Shown here piece by piece: positions 1 through 11,170 of a DNA stretch of 64,000 nucleotides (its first letter is position 1; each line of letters opens with the position of its first letter). Origin of the DNA: Globisporangium splendens (Eukaryota; Oomycota; Peronosporomycetes; Pythiales; Pythiaceae); the NCBI GenBank assembly GCA_006386115.1, contig VFIW01000020.1, positions 186,001 to 250,000 on the forward strand, in the 5' to 3' direction. Below the pieces are notes generated by a model. That model made no database searches. It was not told the origin of the DNA and saw only the letters and a list, made by a program, of their open reading frames with translations. Both the position numbers and the translations under genes were made by a program.

Positions 1-2
1 CG

Positions 3-2143
3 GAGAAGATCCGGCTGAAGGGGCCACCGAACCCAAAAAACAACGGCTGGTTTCTCTACTCGCCGAACACCGAGTACACGCGTCTGGGCTTCCTACGCAG
101 CAGCGGCGACCGCGGGAGAATGGATCGCGAGAGCCGCATGGAGAGCCGCGTTGAAGGCCAAACGGATCCACCGACGACGTCCTGGAGAATACTCAAGAAC
201 TACAAATTCCGCTTCAGTCCGACGTACCCGCAGACGATGATTGTGCCGTCCATCATGACGGAAGACCAGCTTGTGCAGTCGGCGCGGTTCCGATCGCGCG
301 CGCGACTGCCTGTGGCTGTGTGGCGCCACCCGGTGAACCACAGTATCTTGGCGCGCTCGAGTCAACCGAATTACGGCATGGCGGGTAACAAATCCGAGCC
401 AGATCGCATTCTGCTGCGCGCGTACCGAGACTCGGCCAACAAGAATAGTAAGAACGAAGCGCCGCCGCTGCACATTATTGATGCACGAAAGCCGATCGCG
501 ACAAAAGGCAACCGGTTAAAGGGAAAAGGTATGCGCGCGTATGCGATTGTGTGTGTTTTTTTGTTGCTGGCTTTGAAAAACGGAACTGACATCATTGTGT
601 GTTCGGTAACCGCTTGTATCTTTGCACTCAGGTGTGGAGAACTCGCAGAATTATGATAATGCGGCGATTGAGTTCATGGGGATCGCAAATATCCACAAGA
701 TGCGCGAGTCGCTGGACGCGTTGAAAAGTACGTGGCTTATGATATTACTTATGCCTGCGTGGGTTTACTCATTTGTAAATTCTGTGTATGCGCTTCTTAT
801 AGCCCTGGTTAGTCCGAGTAGTGTAGAAGATGGCGACAAGAACTACCACCATCGTTTAGAAAGTACGTTCTTTTCATTTTGGTGACTGGATATGATGAGG
901 TTGCTGCTGTGAGTGCATTCTCTAACTGGCTGATGTTTCCATTGTAATTGCAACAGACACAAGGTGGTTGAAGCATGTCATGCGCGTGCTGTCCGGGGCT
1001 CGGCGCGTTGCCGAAGTCCTGCATGAAGATGGTGCGTCCGTGCTCGTGCACTGCAGTGACGGTTGGGATCGTACGCCGCAACTTGTCGCGCTCGCGCAGC
1101 TGATCCTGGACCCGTACTACCGTACGATCCGTGGGTTTGCGTGCCTGATCGAGAAAGAGTGGTGCTCGTTCGGTCACAAGTTTGCAGACCGCGTGGGTAT
1201 CGGCAAAGATATCTCGGAAAACCCGAATGAACGATCGCCAGTCATGCTGCAATTCCTGGATTGTGTGTGGCAGATGACGCGCCAGTTTCCGACGTGCTTC
1301 GAGTTTAACGAGAAGTTCTTGCTGCACATTTCGGACGCGCTGCTCTCTGGTTTGTACGGCACGTTCCTGTACAATTCGGAGCGTGAACGTCTCCTCGACA
1401 AGGTGTGGGAGCGAACGGAGTCGGTGTGGACGCCGGTGCTGGAGAACCCGACACCGTACAAAAACCCGCTGTACCGGTCCACGAATCGTGTGTTGTACCC
1501 GCGCGCGAACCTGAAGCGAGTGGTGCTATGGGACGCGATGTTTTTCCGCTGGGATCCTGAGAGCCATCCAGATTATATGGAGTACATGGATCCACCCCAA
1601 GATGGCGAAGGCGGCAACAGGACTGTAGCGACCTCACCATCGCTCGGACCGATGATGGCAGCGGATCTAGACGACGAAGAGAAAGCGTTGCGACTCGATA
1701 TTGACGTGATCCATGACTACCACGACGACTTCCGGCACCGGATGGAGCTCTCGGACTGTTCTGACATGAGCGATGACGAAGAAAACTTTGCAGACTCGCC
1801 TAGTGTCTCGGCTATGTATTCAGCGTCGGCAGCCTCACTGAACGAGACACCGTCGTCGGATTTCGTACGATCTGCTGCCACTTCCACTCAATACGATTTT
1901 GATGACGAAGTCGTTGAGCGGTATCGCCGCGGAGCCGAGGAACGCACACGTCAACGTGCTCAGGGTCGAAGTATCCGTGAAGCGCTGCAGATGGCGCCTG
2001 ATCAAAGTCGCATCAAGTACCTGGAGCAGCTGCTCAGCGAGAGTGTGGCGCGTGAGCTCCAACTAGAAGCAGAGCTCGACTCGATCCACCACCGTGTGGC
2101 AATGCACCGTACCACGCGAAACGGAAGCCATGCAGGAGGGTAA
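3..2143 (+). CDS. Myotubularin-family phosphoinositide 3-phosphatase (5' end outside window)
   Basis: Myotubularins remove the 3-phosphate from PI3P and PI(3,5)P2 on endosomal membranes. The visible part starts inside the protein. Proposed exons are 3-528, 632-727, 803-862 and 957-2143, all GT-AG. Exon 1 carries the family landmarks 'NYKFRFSPTYPQ', 'WRHPVNHSILARSSQPNYG' and 'IIDARKP..NRLKGKG'. Exon 2 has 'GIANIHKMRESLDALK'. Exon 4 holds the CX5R catalytic loop HCSDGWDRT, with the nucleophilic Cys and the Asp residues typical of active myotubularins, so this copy should be catalytic. After the phosphatase domain come an acidic Ser-rich linker and a predicted coiled coil (IKYLEQLLSESVARELQLEA) before the stop. 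No FYVE domain is seen. The PH-GRAM domain must lie upstream of the window. Family assignment is secure; the second and third introns are inferred from how well the joined protein matches the family. Confidence 0.9.
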
Positions 2144-2448
2144 GTAGTGCAGGTACAGGCAAGTAGACACGCGACTGAGTAGCTGATATGGAGACACGTA
2201 GAAGAACACACAGAGAAAACCCGAAGAAGGAAATGAATGGTTGCTTGAAATGCGTACAAGGCGTTTTAGGTCGTAGCTGCTTTCGAGAGATAGATTCGTA
2301 CAATACACACACCACCGAACAACGTGACCATTTCGCTGCATTTCCTCGAGGACTGACACATTCCGCCGCAAAAGGGATATATGCACTTTCTCTCAACATT
2401 TGTCCCTCTTTTCGCAGTCATGAGCCAAATTGGGCAATTTGCAGCAAA

Positions 2449-3995
2449 ATGGCGGACGATGACATGGAGGCGCTCATGGGGTTCTCGTCCTTTGCTGGCG
2501 GCGGCTCGCAGCGCGCTCGACGCAGGCAGCGGCAAGATAAGGTGCGTCGCCACGATGGCCTTTCATACAGCACGTCAGCGGCAGTGCAGTACACGCAGCT
2601 TGCGCAAGTGATTCCAGGCACGGAGGTGCACGAGCAGCTCAATGGCGTGGCAGGTGGGAGACTCAAACAGGGACCGCATGGGGTGACATTCCTTGTCAGT
2701 GAGACCAGTGCGTCGCGGAAGCCTGACGGAGATACGAGCAGTGGTGGCGGCTCAAAACCACTGGATGAGCTGCTAAGCGCACGGAGCTTCGCTCCAGAAG
2801 CTGACAAGAACTCAGACACCATGGGAGCGAGACTGCTCCCTCCAAGTTCCTACCAGCTTCTTGATGAGCTACAAGTCGAAAAGAACCGGTCCGACCACCG
2901 CATCTTGTAAACTGGCATGCTGGAAACTAGATTCTGACATGTGTGTTGTGCTTGTCGATATTCGCATTCACCAGGTTTGATGAAGTAGACAACGCAGCGT
3001 TCCGTCGTGCGCGAAGTGCAGCCAATCCGTATGAATCCCTTGGACGGAGCCGGTTTCTCAATCGCTCGGCGATGAAACTAGTCAACATGGACCATGTTTT
3101 CCGATGGACAGAAAGCACTGCCGGCCATCCAGACTCTTCAGCACCGTCAGTTTTCACATTTGCGGATGTCTGCGGTGGCCCCGGCGGATTTTCCGAGTAT
3201 CTCTTGTGGAAACACCTCAAGCTATCGGGGGGAGCACAAGTACGAGGGTATGGCATCTCTCTCAAAGATAAGATCTGCGACTGGAAGTTACCGCCGCTCA
3301 ATGACACCAACGGCTCTTTTGAGATCTCGTACGGAGAAGACGGCACGGGGAATTTGTATTCCGTCGACAACATCCATCATTTTCGCAAATTGGTGCGGGA
3401 GAATCACGTCGAGGGGGTCGATCTGGTGGTTTCCGATGGAGGCTTCCAAGATGCCAGAGACCAGTCAAACCAGGAAGAGATAATGACTAAGCTGATTCTG
3501 GCTGAGATCCTGACGATGTTTTCCATCTTGAAGGTCCATGGCAGCTTCCTTTGCAAGACGTTTGAGATCACAAAGCCGATGATGCTGCAGTTGGTGTGGC
3601 TTCTGCACCAATGCTTCGAAAAGATCACGATCATCAAGCCAATTGTACGTGGTGCATCAAATTCGCACGAGAACGAGAAAAATGTAGCTGAGATGATGAC
3701 CGACCTTATCTTCTGTTCTTGCGTGTTTTAGACCAGCCGTCCAGCAAGCTCAGAGCGTTACCTCGTCGCTGTTAATCTTCGCGACCATCTTCCAATGGAC
3801 AATATTGTTAGTGCATTGGAAGCTCGGCTAGAGAGCCCAGAGAAATGCATGAAGCTTCTATTCGATGCAGATATCCTCAGCGGTGACTCTCCTTTTCTCC
3901 GATATATGACCGCTGTAAGTGACAGAATGGCAGCCAGCCAAATCCGGGCATGCAAAGCAATTCACGAGAGAGTCAACAGCAAACGCAAACAGTAA
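2449..3995 (+). CDS. Cap-specific mRNA 2'-O-ribose methyltransferase, CMTR1-like (FtsJ domain)
   Basis: The predicted enzyme methylates the 2'-O of the first transcribed nucleotide (cap 1) in the nucleus. Exons 2449-2906, 2975-3644 and 3732-3995 join in frame to 463 aa. Residues from about 150 match CMTR1: FDEVD..FRRARSAANPYE, FLNRSAMKLVNMD, the SAM-binding loop FADVCGGPGGFSEYLLWK, then VVSDGGFQDARDQ, SFLCKTFE and, after the last intron, TSRPASSERYLV. The K-D-K-E residues expected of 2'-O-methyltransferases are present (Lys in NRSAMK, Asp in SDGG, Lys in CKTF, Glu in SSERY). The protein is much shorter than animal CMTR1: no G-patch, guanylyltransferase-like or WW domain is visible. The first 150 residues are low complexity. 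The start at 2449 is the first in-frame ATG just after a CAATTTGC element at about 2435. Confidence 0.85.
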
Positions 3996-4227
3996 GTCAA
4001 CTGTATATGACGCTCAATTCGAATGTGCGAGCTTTAATACTCACATAGCGGCGTGTTGGTATTTGGATAAAAGGGACTCACGCATTGCCAGCGGGATTGA
4101 TCCCACTCAGTATTCACAGTGTTGGAACCTTGCTGATGCGAGCTTCACAAGCAAAGAGTGATCTCTCCAAGATTGTGTAGGTAGTAGTCGGAAACAGTGG
4201 CGGGCAACTCTGCTTAATGGGATTACG

Positions 4228-6280
4228 TCAAGCAAATTTGAGAATATCCTGGAACAGATCGTTTGCGCCCTCGATGGAATACACCCCGGCACAGCTCACG
4301 CGCACGCTCTTGCTTAAGACGCGACCTAATTTTCGTCTGATAACAAAAGAAAAAAGGGAATCAAAGAATAAGCGATTAATTGGCACACCAAGCAGTAAAT
4401 ATGATCGATATCACACCTGCTCATTGGGTAGATGACTGGTATTTCTTGCTTTGCTGCTGTGGCCAGTATTTCATCCAGCTTTCCATCCAGAACGTCGCAC
4501 TGTTCGATGTCTCTGCCAACTATCAGCAGACAAATCTTTCTGGCCAAGACGCCACGCCTCACTTCGTGCAGACCAAGGACGAGCCGTCTAGACCGTTTGT
4601 CCTGCAATGGGTTCTGATGATGAGCCCGCTCCTGCAGTAGGTAATAGTAAAACGCATCATTATCAAATCTCCAGACAAAGAAAGCACCAGAGTTCTTGGG
4701 CACTCGCACCTGAAGACTCGCAAGGCGCTTAAGAAACTTTACTACGATTTCGACTTGCGGAGGTTCTGGTACCTGAAAGCACAAATAGAAAGAGGTTTAG
4801 CGACAAGACAACACTTCGAACGATGTCGCGATTATCATACCGATATAACTCGACGGACTTGGCTCGACTGGGAACTGAGCACATTCTTACTCTGCACGCT
4901 GTCTTCAATTGAGCATACCAGCACTTTACGTCCACCATGGGTGCTTCCATCCATCTTTTCAATTGCGTTCCTTGCTGACTGTGCTGACTGGTACACGATA
5001 GTGACGGATCCAGTTTTTCGGCAAATCGTCATGGTATCAACGTCCCCATACTGCTGGAAAGTCTGCCTAGTATCATCTTGGATATTCTCGAATTCGTCCG
5101 AGTCTTGCAACTCGTCCGGTTCCAGCAAATTCTCGACTTGGATTTTAGCGCTCACTGTACTGGCATCTTTCTCGGCCCACTTGCACTCAACCAAGCGTCC
5201 ACCATACATTTTCCCGTCGTAGGCAGTAAACGCAGCTGATGCAGACGAATGGCTTTGGAATTCAAGCACTACGTCGCCTGCAGTCACTTCTAATGCTCCC
5301 ACAGTAATAGATACTTCACGCGGATCATCCGTTCCTCGAACAACTTGTAGTTGCACCAACTCGCCAAATTGTTCAAAGTCGGACGTAGTCTCTGATTTGA
5401 TCTCTTCGAACTCGTCATCATCTTCAATCTCATCGCTTTGAACAAGATTGCGCACGCGAAACGACGTTTGACCCTCGGAAAAGTTTAACACCTGCTCAGA
5501 CGCTTTCTCCCTCTCTGCACGCTCTCGTAACACTGCGCTCTTGCATTTTGACCGTCGTTTTGGTTTCTTTTGAGCACTTGAGTCGATGTGTCTTTGGCTT
5601 GGAGCGCTAGCTTTTTGAACCGCTTGATTGTTCGTGACATGCTCAGAAATTTCTCTCTTGCCTCCTTTTTCTACTTCAGCGATATCTCCCAAGGAAGGAG
5701 CAGTGGTAACAAGACGCGCGGCGACTTCTCTTCCACCGAAGAGTTTCCCGTGCTTTGCATCCACAACGCGGCTAGCACTTTCACGATCTGCAAACGTGAG
5801 GGCGACCGCACCTGTGCCTCGATCGACTTGCAGCAACGTGAAGCCTTCATAAAGAGCAAACTCGCTTTCCAAGTCAGCCACCACATCGTCGTATTCGTCC
5901 AAATCCTGGAGCTCATCAGCTCCCACCAGGTTGTCAATCACCACCACCACCGAATCATTCAGTGCTCCGAAGTCTTCATCTTGAATAGCATGCGGGGTAC
6001 AAACAAATCCGCCTGCTGTATCCTCAGCATCGACGTGACTCTCTCGGCCTTGCAGCTGACCTATATCTGGTTTGCGTTTGCGGATTGCGCGCTTTCGGCG
6101 TCGTCGCTGAGCGACTTGCGTCCGCTCTTCCTCCCGCTGTTTCTCCCTTAACACCGACTCCACAAACGCTGCAACCACATGGCTCGCCTGCTTCGGCCTC
6201 CGACGAGTACGCCTCTTGTTGCTTTCCGTTAGGGCACTGCTGCTCTGGGGTTCTGGAGTGGACGCTGTCATCTCCATCAT
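4228..6280 (-). CDS. Composite protein: three UHM-type RRMs plus C-terminal SBP2-like L7Ae (SECIS-binding) domain
   Basis: Exons run 6280-4841, 4772-4710, 4631-4417 and 4336-4228 and give 608 aa with every phase consistent. Residues of about 20-100 are very basic (RRRRKRAIRKRK). Three RRM-like units of the U2AF/HTATSF1 UHM type follow at about 112-193, 272-370 and 377-455. Each opens with [VI].NL...[DE]E..D.DE[FY] and closes with a GGR loop (FGGREVAARL, YGGRLVECKW, HGGRKVLVCS). The last three exons match the RNA-binding region of SECIS-binding protein 2: LKRLASLQ|ERAHHQNPLQDK, RRLVLGLHEV, QEIPVIYPMSR|RKLGRVLSKSV, then GVYSIEGANDLFQDI. SBP2 binds the SECIS kink-turn in selenoprotein mRNAs and recruits the Sec-specific elongation factor. 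The SBP2 exons have no ATG of their own, so they must be spliced to something upstream. A start at 6367 is possible if transcription begins further out. Confidence 0.75.
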
Positions 6281-6574
6281 GCGCTGCCATGCTGTGTGCA
6301 ATTGCAAAGTGATCAGCAAAGCATTAGGAGCGAACTTAGTGATGCGTATATAAGCGGTGATACGCACCTAATAGACTTGAAGTTTCCCTCGAACAAGTCC
6401 TCAATCCTTTCTTCTGTGGAACACGGAGGTTGAAGTTCCCTATCGGATAAGTCCGCACAACCTTTTCCAGGAACAGCAGACGAAGTGCTGCCCCACTCAG
6501 GAACAGACGACGAAGCGCACAGCCACATGGGACACAACGCAATTCTGGCGACGGCGGGGTGCTGACGATCGAGC

Positions 6575-9500
6575 ATGAGCCGCCACCAAACGCTGCTGGA
6601 CATCTACGGCAACCCCGCGTCATCGTCGTCCAAAGACAACGTTAACACCAGCAGGAATGGGGAGAGAAACGAGCGGAAACGGATGCCTCTCCTTGAAAAT
6701 CGGCGCCTCAAGCAAATCCGACGACCTACGAGTGCTTCTGTCACTGCCACGGCGACTACTTTGATGGGAAATTCCAACGCGTATCTGAAGCGAGCGATGG
6801 TATGCGCGACAACACAAACGATGTCAGGTCGACCAGCGCGACCGCCATGCCCTCCACGACACGGTGCTGAGACGACAAATGTGATCTCATCATGTACAGG
6901 CGACCCAAGCACACTTGCCATAGAAACAAACTCGCGACAGGCACTCGAAGCTCAGCTAGTTCACACACCTCCAACATCACCGCAATCTACAACACAGGAT
7001 GCTGTCCCTTCAGTCGACAAAAAGCGAGTCCCTTTTCGATCTCCTGGAGCAAGGACAGTCAGTCAAACAACAAACTCCAGCAACAATCGAAGTGCCAACG
7101 TCCCAGAAGGAAAAATGGTGCTGTCGCTTTACGGCGATGGTTTCGTTGAGATACCCCCGAGTGGTAATCAAGATTCGATGCTTCATGATGGATTTTCCAT
7201 TCAAATTCGGCTTTTCAAGGCTGCAGATATTGAGACGGCTGCGAAACAGAGGTATGTCGTATCACATGCCACTTTCTGGATGTCCATTTACTATTCAATT
7301 CGATATCACATCTTTGTATCGTTTAGTTACTCAGAGGGATCACGTCACAGAAATCCAGAGCTCGACGACGCAGGAGGATTTGTTCGATGGGTCTGTTGCG
7401 GAAGCACAAACCCATGCGTTTATGGCTGCACCGCTGCAAAAGTCATTCAAAATCGCACGCTGAGATCAGACGAAGAAAATGGTTGGACGCTGATTGAAAA
7501 ACTGTATTCTCTGTGATCTGTGACGATTTTTGACACTCTGTTTTCGATGCTACGTAGAATCTCCAGCACCAAAGCTCATCACGGCAAAGTTACCCAATCC
7601 CGATCAAATGGATGGGGTTAGCTTTGCCATTTATGATCGAGACTTCCAAGGTAGTTGCACACGATGACAGTATCCATTGGATTCTGGATGCCGTGTCTGG
7701 TACAAAGGATATGAATGCTGGGCAAATCAGTACGACCTACCAAGTGATCGGTGGATGGTGTTAAGTGTAGCGTTTGACGGTCTCTATCTCCGATTGTACA
7801 TCGATGACAGCCTAATTGATTCGGCTTGCGTCACAGCCGTTCGTCGGAGCGTATCCACCATTCCGAGAGGTGCAGTTGGAGGACAAACTACCTGGGCAGC
7901 TGCTTCATTGTCAAGCTCGACTTCAATCTATATTGGCGGCCACCCATCATACTCTAGAAGTGTCCGTGACTGGCGTATGAGGATCGGATTTATCGGCTTA
8001 ATCGCTTCGGTGCAGTTGTGGAAGACAGGGGACGTCGCAGGTGTGATTTGGGGAGATGGTACGCTGCAGTCACCAGATTTATGCGGCAGATCGAAAGCGA
8101 AGGACATCAGAACCGCTGGAAACTTGATGATTTTGAAAATCACGTTTGCTGAAGTTGGTCATGTCAGAGATTATTCCAGCTACAACCATGTGATCAATGT
8201 TCACAGAAATGTGTTTTGGCGAAAGGATTTTCCAGACATATCAAGGTCCCCTCTATTTCGGAACGCAGAGTCGTCGGGTTTTGGTCCCAGTGTCTCAACA
8301 TCTCGGGTAGTATTCTTGGACAATTTTTACCATGGCACCCATCACGATTTGGTGATCACAACCTCAAAGTCGTTTGAATATCTGTTGCTGTCGGTCATCT
8401 AAGCGGGAGACGTGCGCGTCAGTATCAAATACGCACTCGATTTCGACATGCAGATGGTGAATGGACATGGATGCCGGACGAAGAAAGAATACGAGCAGAA
8501 ATCACTCGCGGCCATCCGCGAAATTGAACCGATGAGCTCACTTTTAACAGTGCTTGTGAATGAAGACAATGGGGAGTCGATCACAGCGTGCACTGGAACA
8601 TTCGAGATTACGATGCTCTTGTCCCGCGCCACTGGAAGGCATGCCGTAGAATTGCAGGTGCACTCGATGGCAAGCACGTCGTTTTTCCCGAATCCCGAAG
8701 AAATTAAGAAGAAAATTTCGTCGATCATTCTTCACGAAGCAAAGCGGTAGAGTGGCGACTTATTATGGTATGAAGTCCACATGAGGACCAGTGTGCTGAT
8801 CGGTCATGCTACGTATCAAATCAATATAGGTCCCCCGGCGAAGAAGTGCACGACCAAGGTTTCCGATATTATCTCGCCTTAGCAGGTTGCTCTCGGCAGA
8901 ATCGCGAGCGAAGCTTTCTGGAAGCTGTGATGAACCGAGAGATCGTCCTCACGGAGAGGAAAGTGATTTCAGTGTTACAGAAGATTGGCTTCTACTTGGC
9001 CAACTCCGAGCTGCTTGAGGTGGTTCGCTACTTCAAATACATCCAGGTATATATACATATGTGTGTGTATGTATTCTGTGTTTCCACCGACGCTGAATGA
9101 CGCATGACATCCCTGTTATGTCATTGCCTAGGATGAGCACATGAGGAAGAGAAACCGAACGGAGGATCTTCCCTCTTTATCAATGCCACCTCCTTCGGCT
9201 GAAGGCATGTACGCTCTCCCATTGCTGGATACACTTTCAATTTGCGCAACTCTTGATTGCGAAGGTGATCTGGTCAAATCCCCATGGCGCTTCATTGGCA
9301 TACCGCTCGGCCATGATTTCCAGCTGCATGAATTCATTCATGAAGATTGCCCAACAACCCAAGATCAAAAGATATCGCTCCACCAAACACGGTATTTGTA
9401 CGGGGGATTTGTCAATCGTGTGAACATCAAGCTTACTCAAACGTCAGATCGAGTTTACTGCGTGTTACTGTGCCTTCAAAGGGTCGGTTACAACGAGAAT

Positions 9501-11111
9501 GCACACCCAGACACTGAGAGTGATGATGGGTCAAGTTGCCGAAACAAGAACGATTGCTGCGTCAGACTTCAGATCGAGAATGGTGAGTCTCTTCAAGTAC
9601 TTGGCAAATGTGATTCCTTTCCAGATCGAAGCTGCCGTTGGTTCGCGTTGGCCGCTTTATCTCGCAGCAAGAAGCTTCACCATTGGAAGATTCAGGCTTT
9701 GGGAGGATGCAGCCAAGCAAATTCTATCCATGCATGTCTTGACGGAATGCACGAGCTTCTGGTTGAGCATGCTATTGTGCAAATTTATGAAATTGTTGTG
9801 AGCTTTGAGAGTGGCACCGAGGAGGAGAGTGGGTACGAAGACTATGCGAAGCGATTTTCCAAGAATATTCAATTCGGAAGAAATGGACGAGTTAGACTAA
9901 TTCCAATCGTGGCGAGCGCAACCAGTGAAGAAAAATGTACCAGCCGTCGCAACAGTTTTGGAACGTCATCACCATTGATCACTTCGCTGAAACTGCAAGG
10001 ATCTGAGAACGCAATTGAAGTGTATCGGCATGGCAGCTCGTATCGTACCCTGCCAACAATCCAGTCTATCTATCGAAGCATACTACGGATGTTGGCTGAA
10101 CACGGTATTAAAGAGAGCTTGCAGTACAACCCTTTTGCTGCCCAAGAGAACAAGGTCAAACGGCAAGTAGAGATTAGAGTGGTCAACGAGCAGACGAACT
10201 CGCCAGTGGAGAAAGCGCACGTGTTTATCGAGAAAAACCTCGACAATATCAAACACTCTACCAGCTTCGTCAAAAAGATTATGCCCACACTTACAATGGG
10301 CTCTCGATTGGTTTCGATTCGGCGTCGGCTCCAGATGAAACGTGTACTGGACGACACAAGAGCTTTTGCCGTAACCTTTGCTGAGGAAGTCATCAGCATT
10401 GGGACGAAGGTTGCTCACTACACATCACGGTTTCATATCCACTTGGGGTGGAATGCCTTCAAGCCCAACTCGCGTCACTTGATCGTGCTGAGTCCAAGAA
10501 TTCATCAAAAAGATTCATATCGAGCGGTGTTTTCGTATGTGAACGCTGTCCGATCCATGGAAGCTATCGTTGAAGTATTCAAAGATAAGGTAGGTGCAGT
10601 GTGCAGAGTTTTCGGTATGTGCTCCACCTGATGAAGCAGCGTGGTGTATCTGCATATGTGTAGACTCTAGTTGCTCGTGTCTGGCGCCAGGGCAGCCATG
10701 CCTTTGGGGATCAAGTTGCTTTGGATCAGACTGCTGAATTGGAGAACTGCGAGCATCAGTCATTCATACTCAACTGCTGCAAAGGTACGAGTTGTTGTTC
10801 TCCATGGTTGAGCTGGTGTGTCAAAGTGCATGATGGAATGCGCTACCCATGTCTCCCTTTCTGCAGGCTACTCCTATCGCTGTCGCGTCGCTTCCTCCCT
10901 TCAACCAAGGTCCACCGCAAATGTTTTGAGACCGCAAGTCCAAATCTACAGCTCGGAAGGGTTAGCTTATGAAAGCACTCAAACCAGTGAAGAGCGATGG
11001 AAACAGCATTTCTATTGGAATGTCTGTAAGTGGGATGAAGATGGCAGGTTGATTGTTCCCGAACTCGAAGTCTGTGAGAACGGAGATAAAGAAGCGCCAT
11101 ACGTCAGTTGA
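6575..11111 (+). CDS. Large multi-exon protein with concanavalin/LamG-like domain, function unknown
   Basis: I do not recognise this gene as a named family. Coding blocks in consistent order lie at about 6575-7250, 7560-8400, 8405-8742, 8830-9045, 9133-10590, 10670-10785 and 10866-11111; exon borders are approximate. The N-terminus (MSRHQTLLDIYGNPASSSS) is polar and disordered. Around 7100-8080 the protein resembles a laminin-G/concanavalin fold: VLSLYGDGFVEIPP, then DRWMVLSVAFDGLYLRLYIDD, SIYIGGHPSYS and GFIGLIASVQLW. The rest, including IRVVNEQTNSPVEKAHVFIE and the end YSYRCRVASS, shows no motif I can name. No signal peptide or membrane segment is seen, so the LamG-like fold is probably intracellular. 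It is divergent from the UHM/SBP2 gene (295 bp between starts) and convergent with the next gene (59 bp between stops). A TATA/CA-rich microsatellite sits in the intron at about 9046-9080. Confidence 0.5.
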
Positions 11112-11170
11112 TAAAACAAATTCAGATTCAGCGAGACTATGATGGCCACTCCACAGCTTATGCTGTGGCA

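Noticed and set aside
803..862. Starting myotubularin exon 3 at 813
   Set aside because: It introduces a stop codon; the acceptor at 802 keeps the frame and matches the family.
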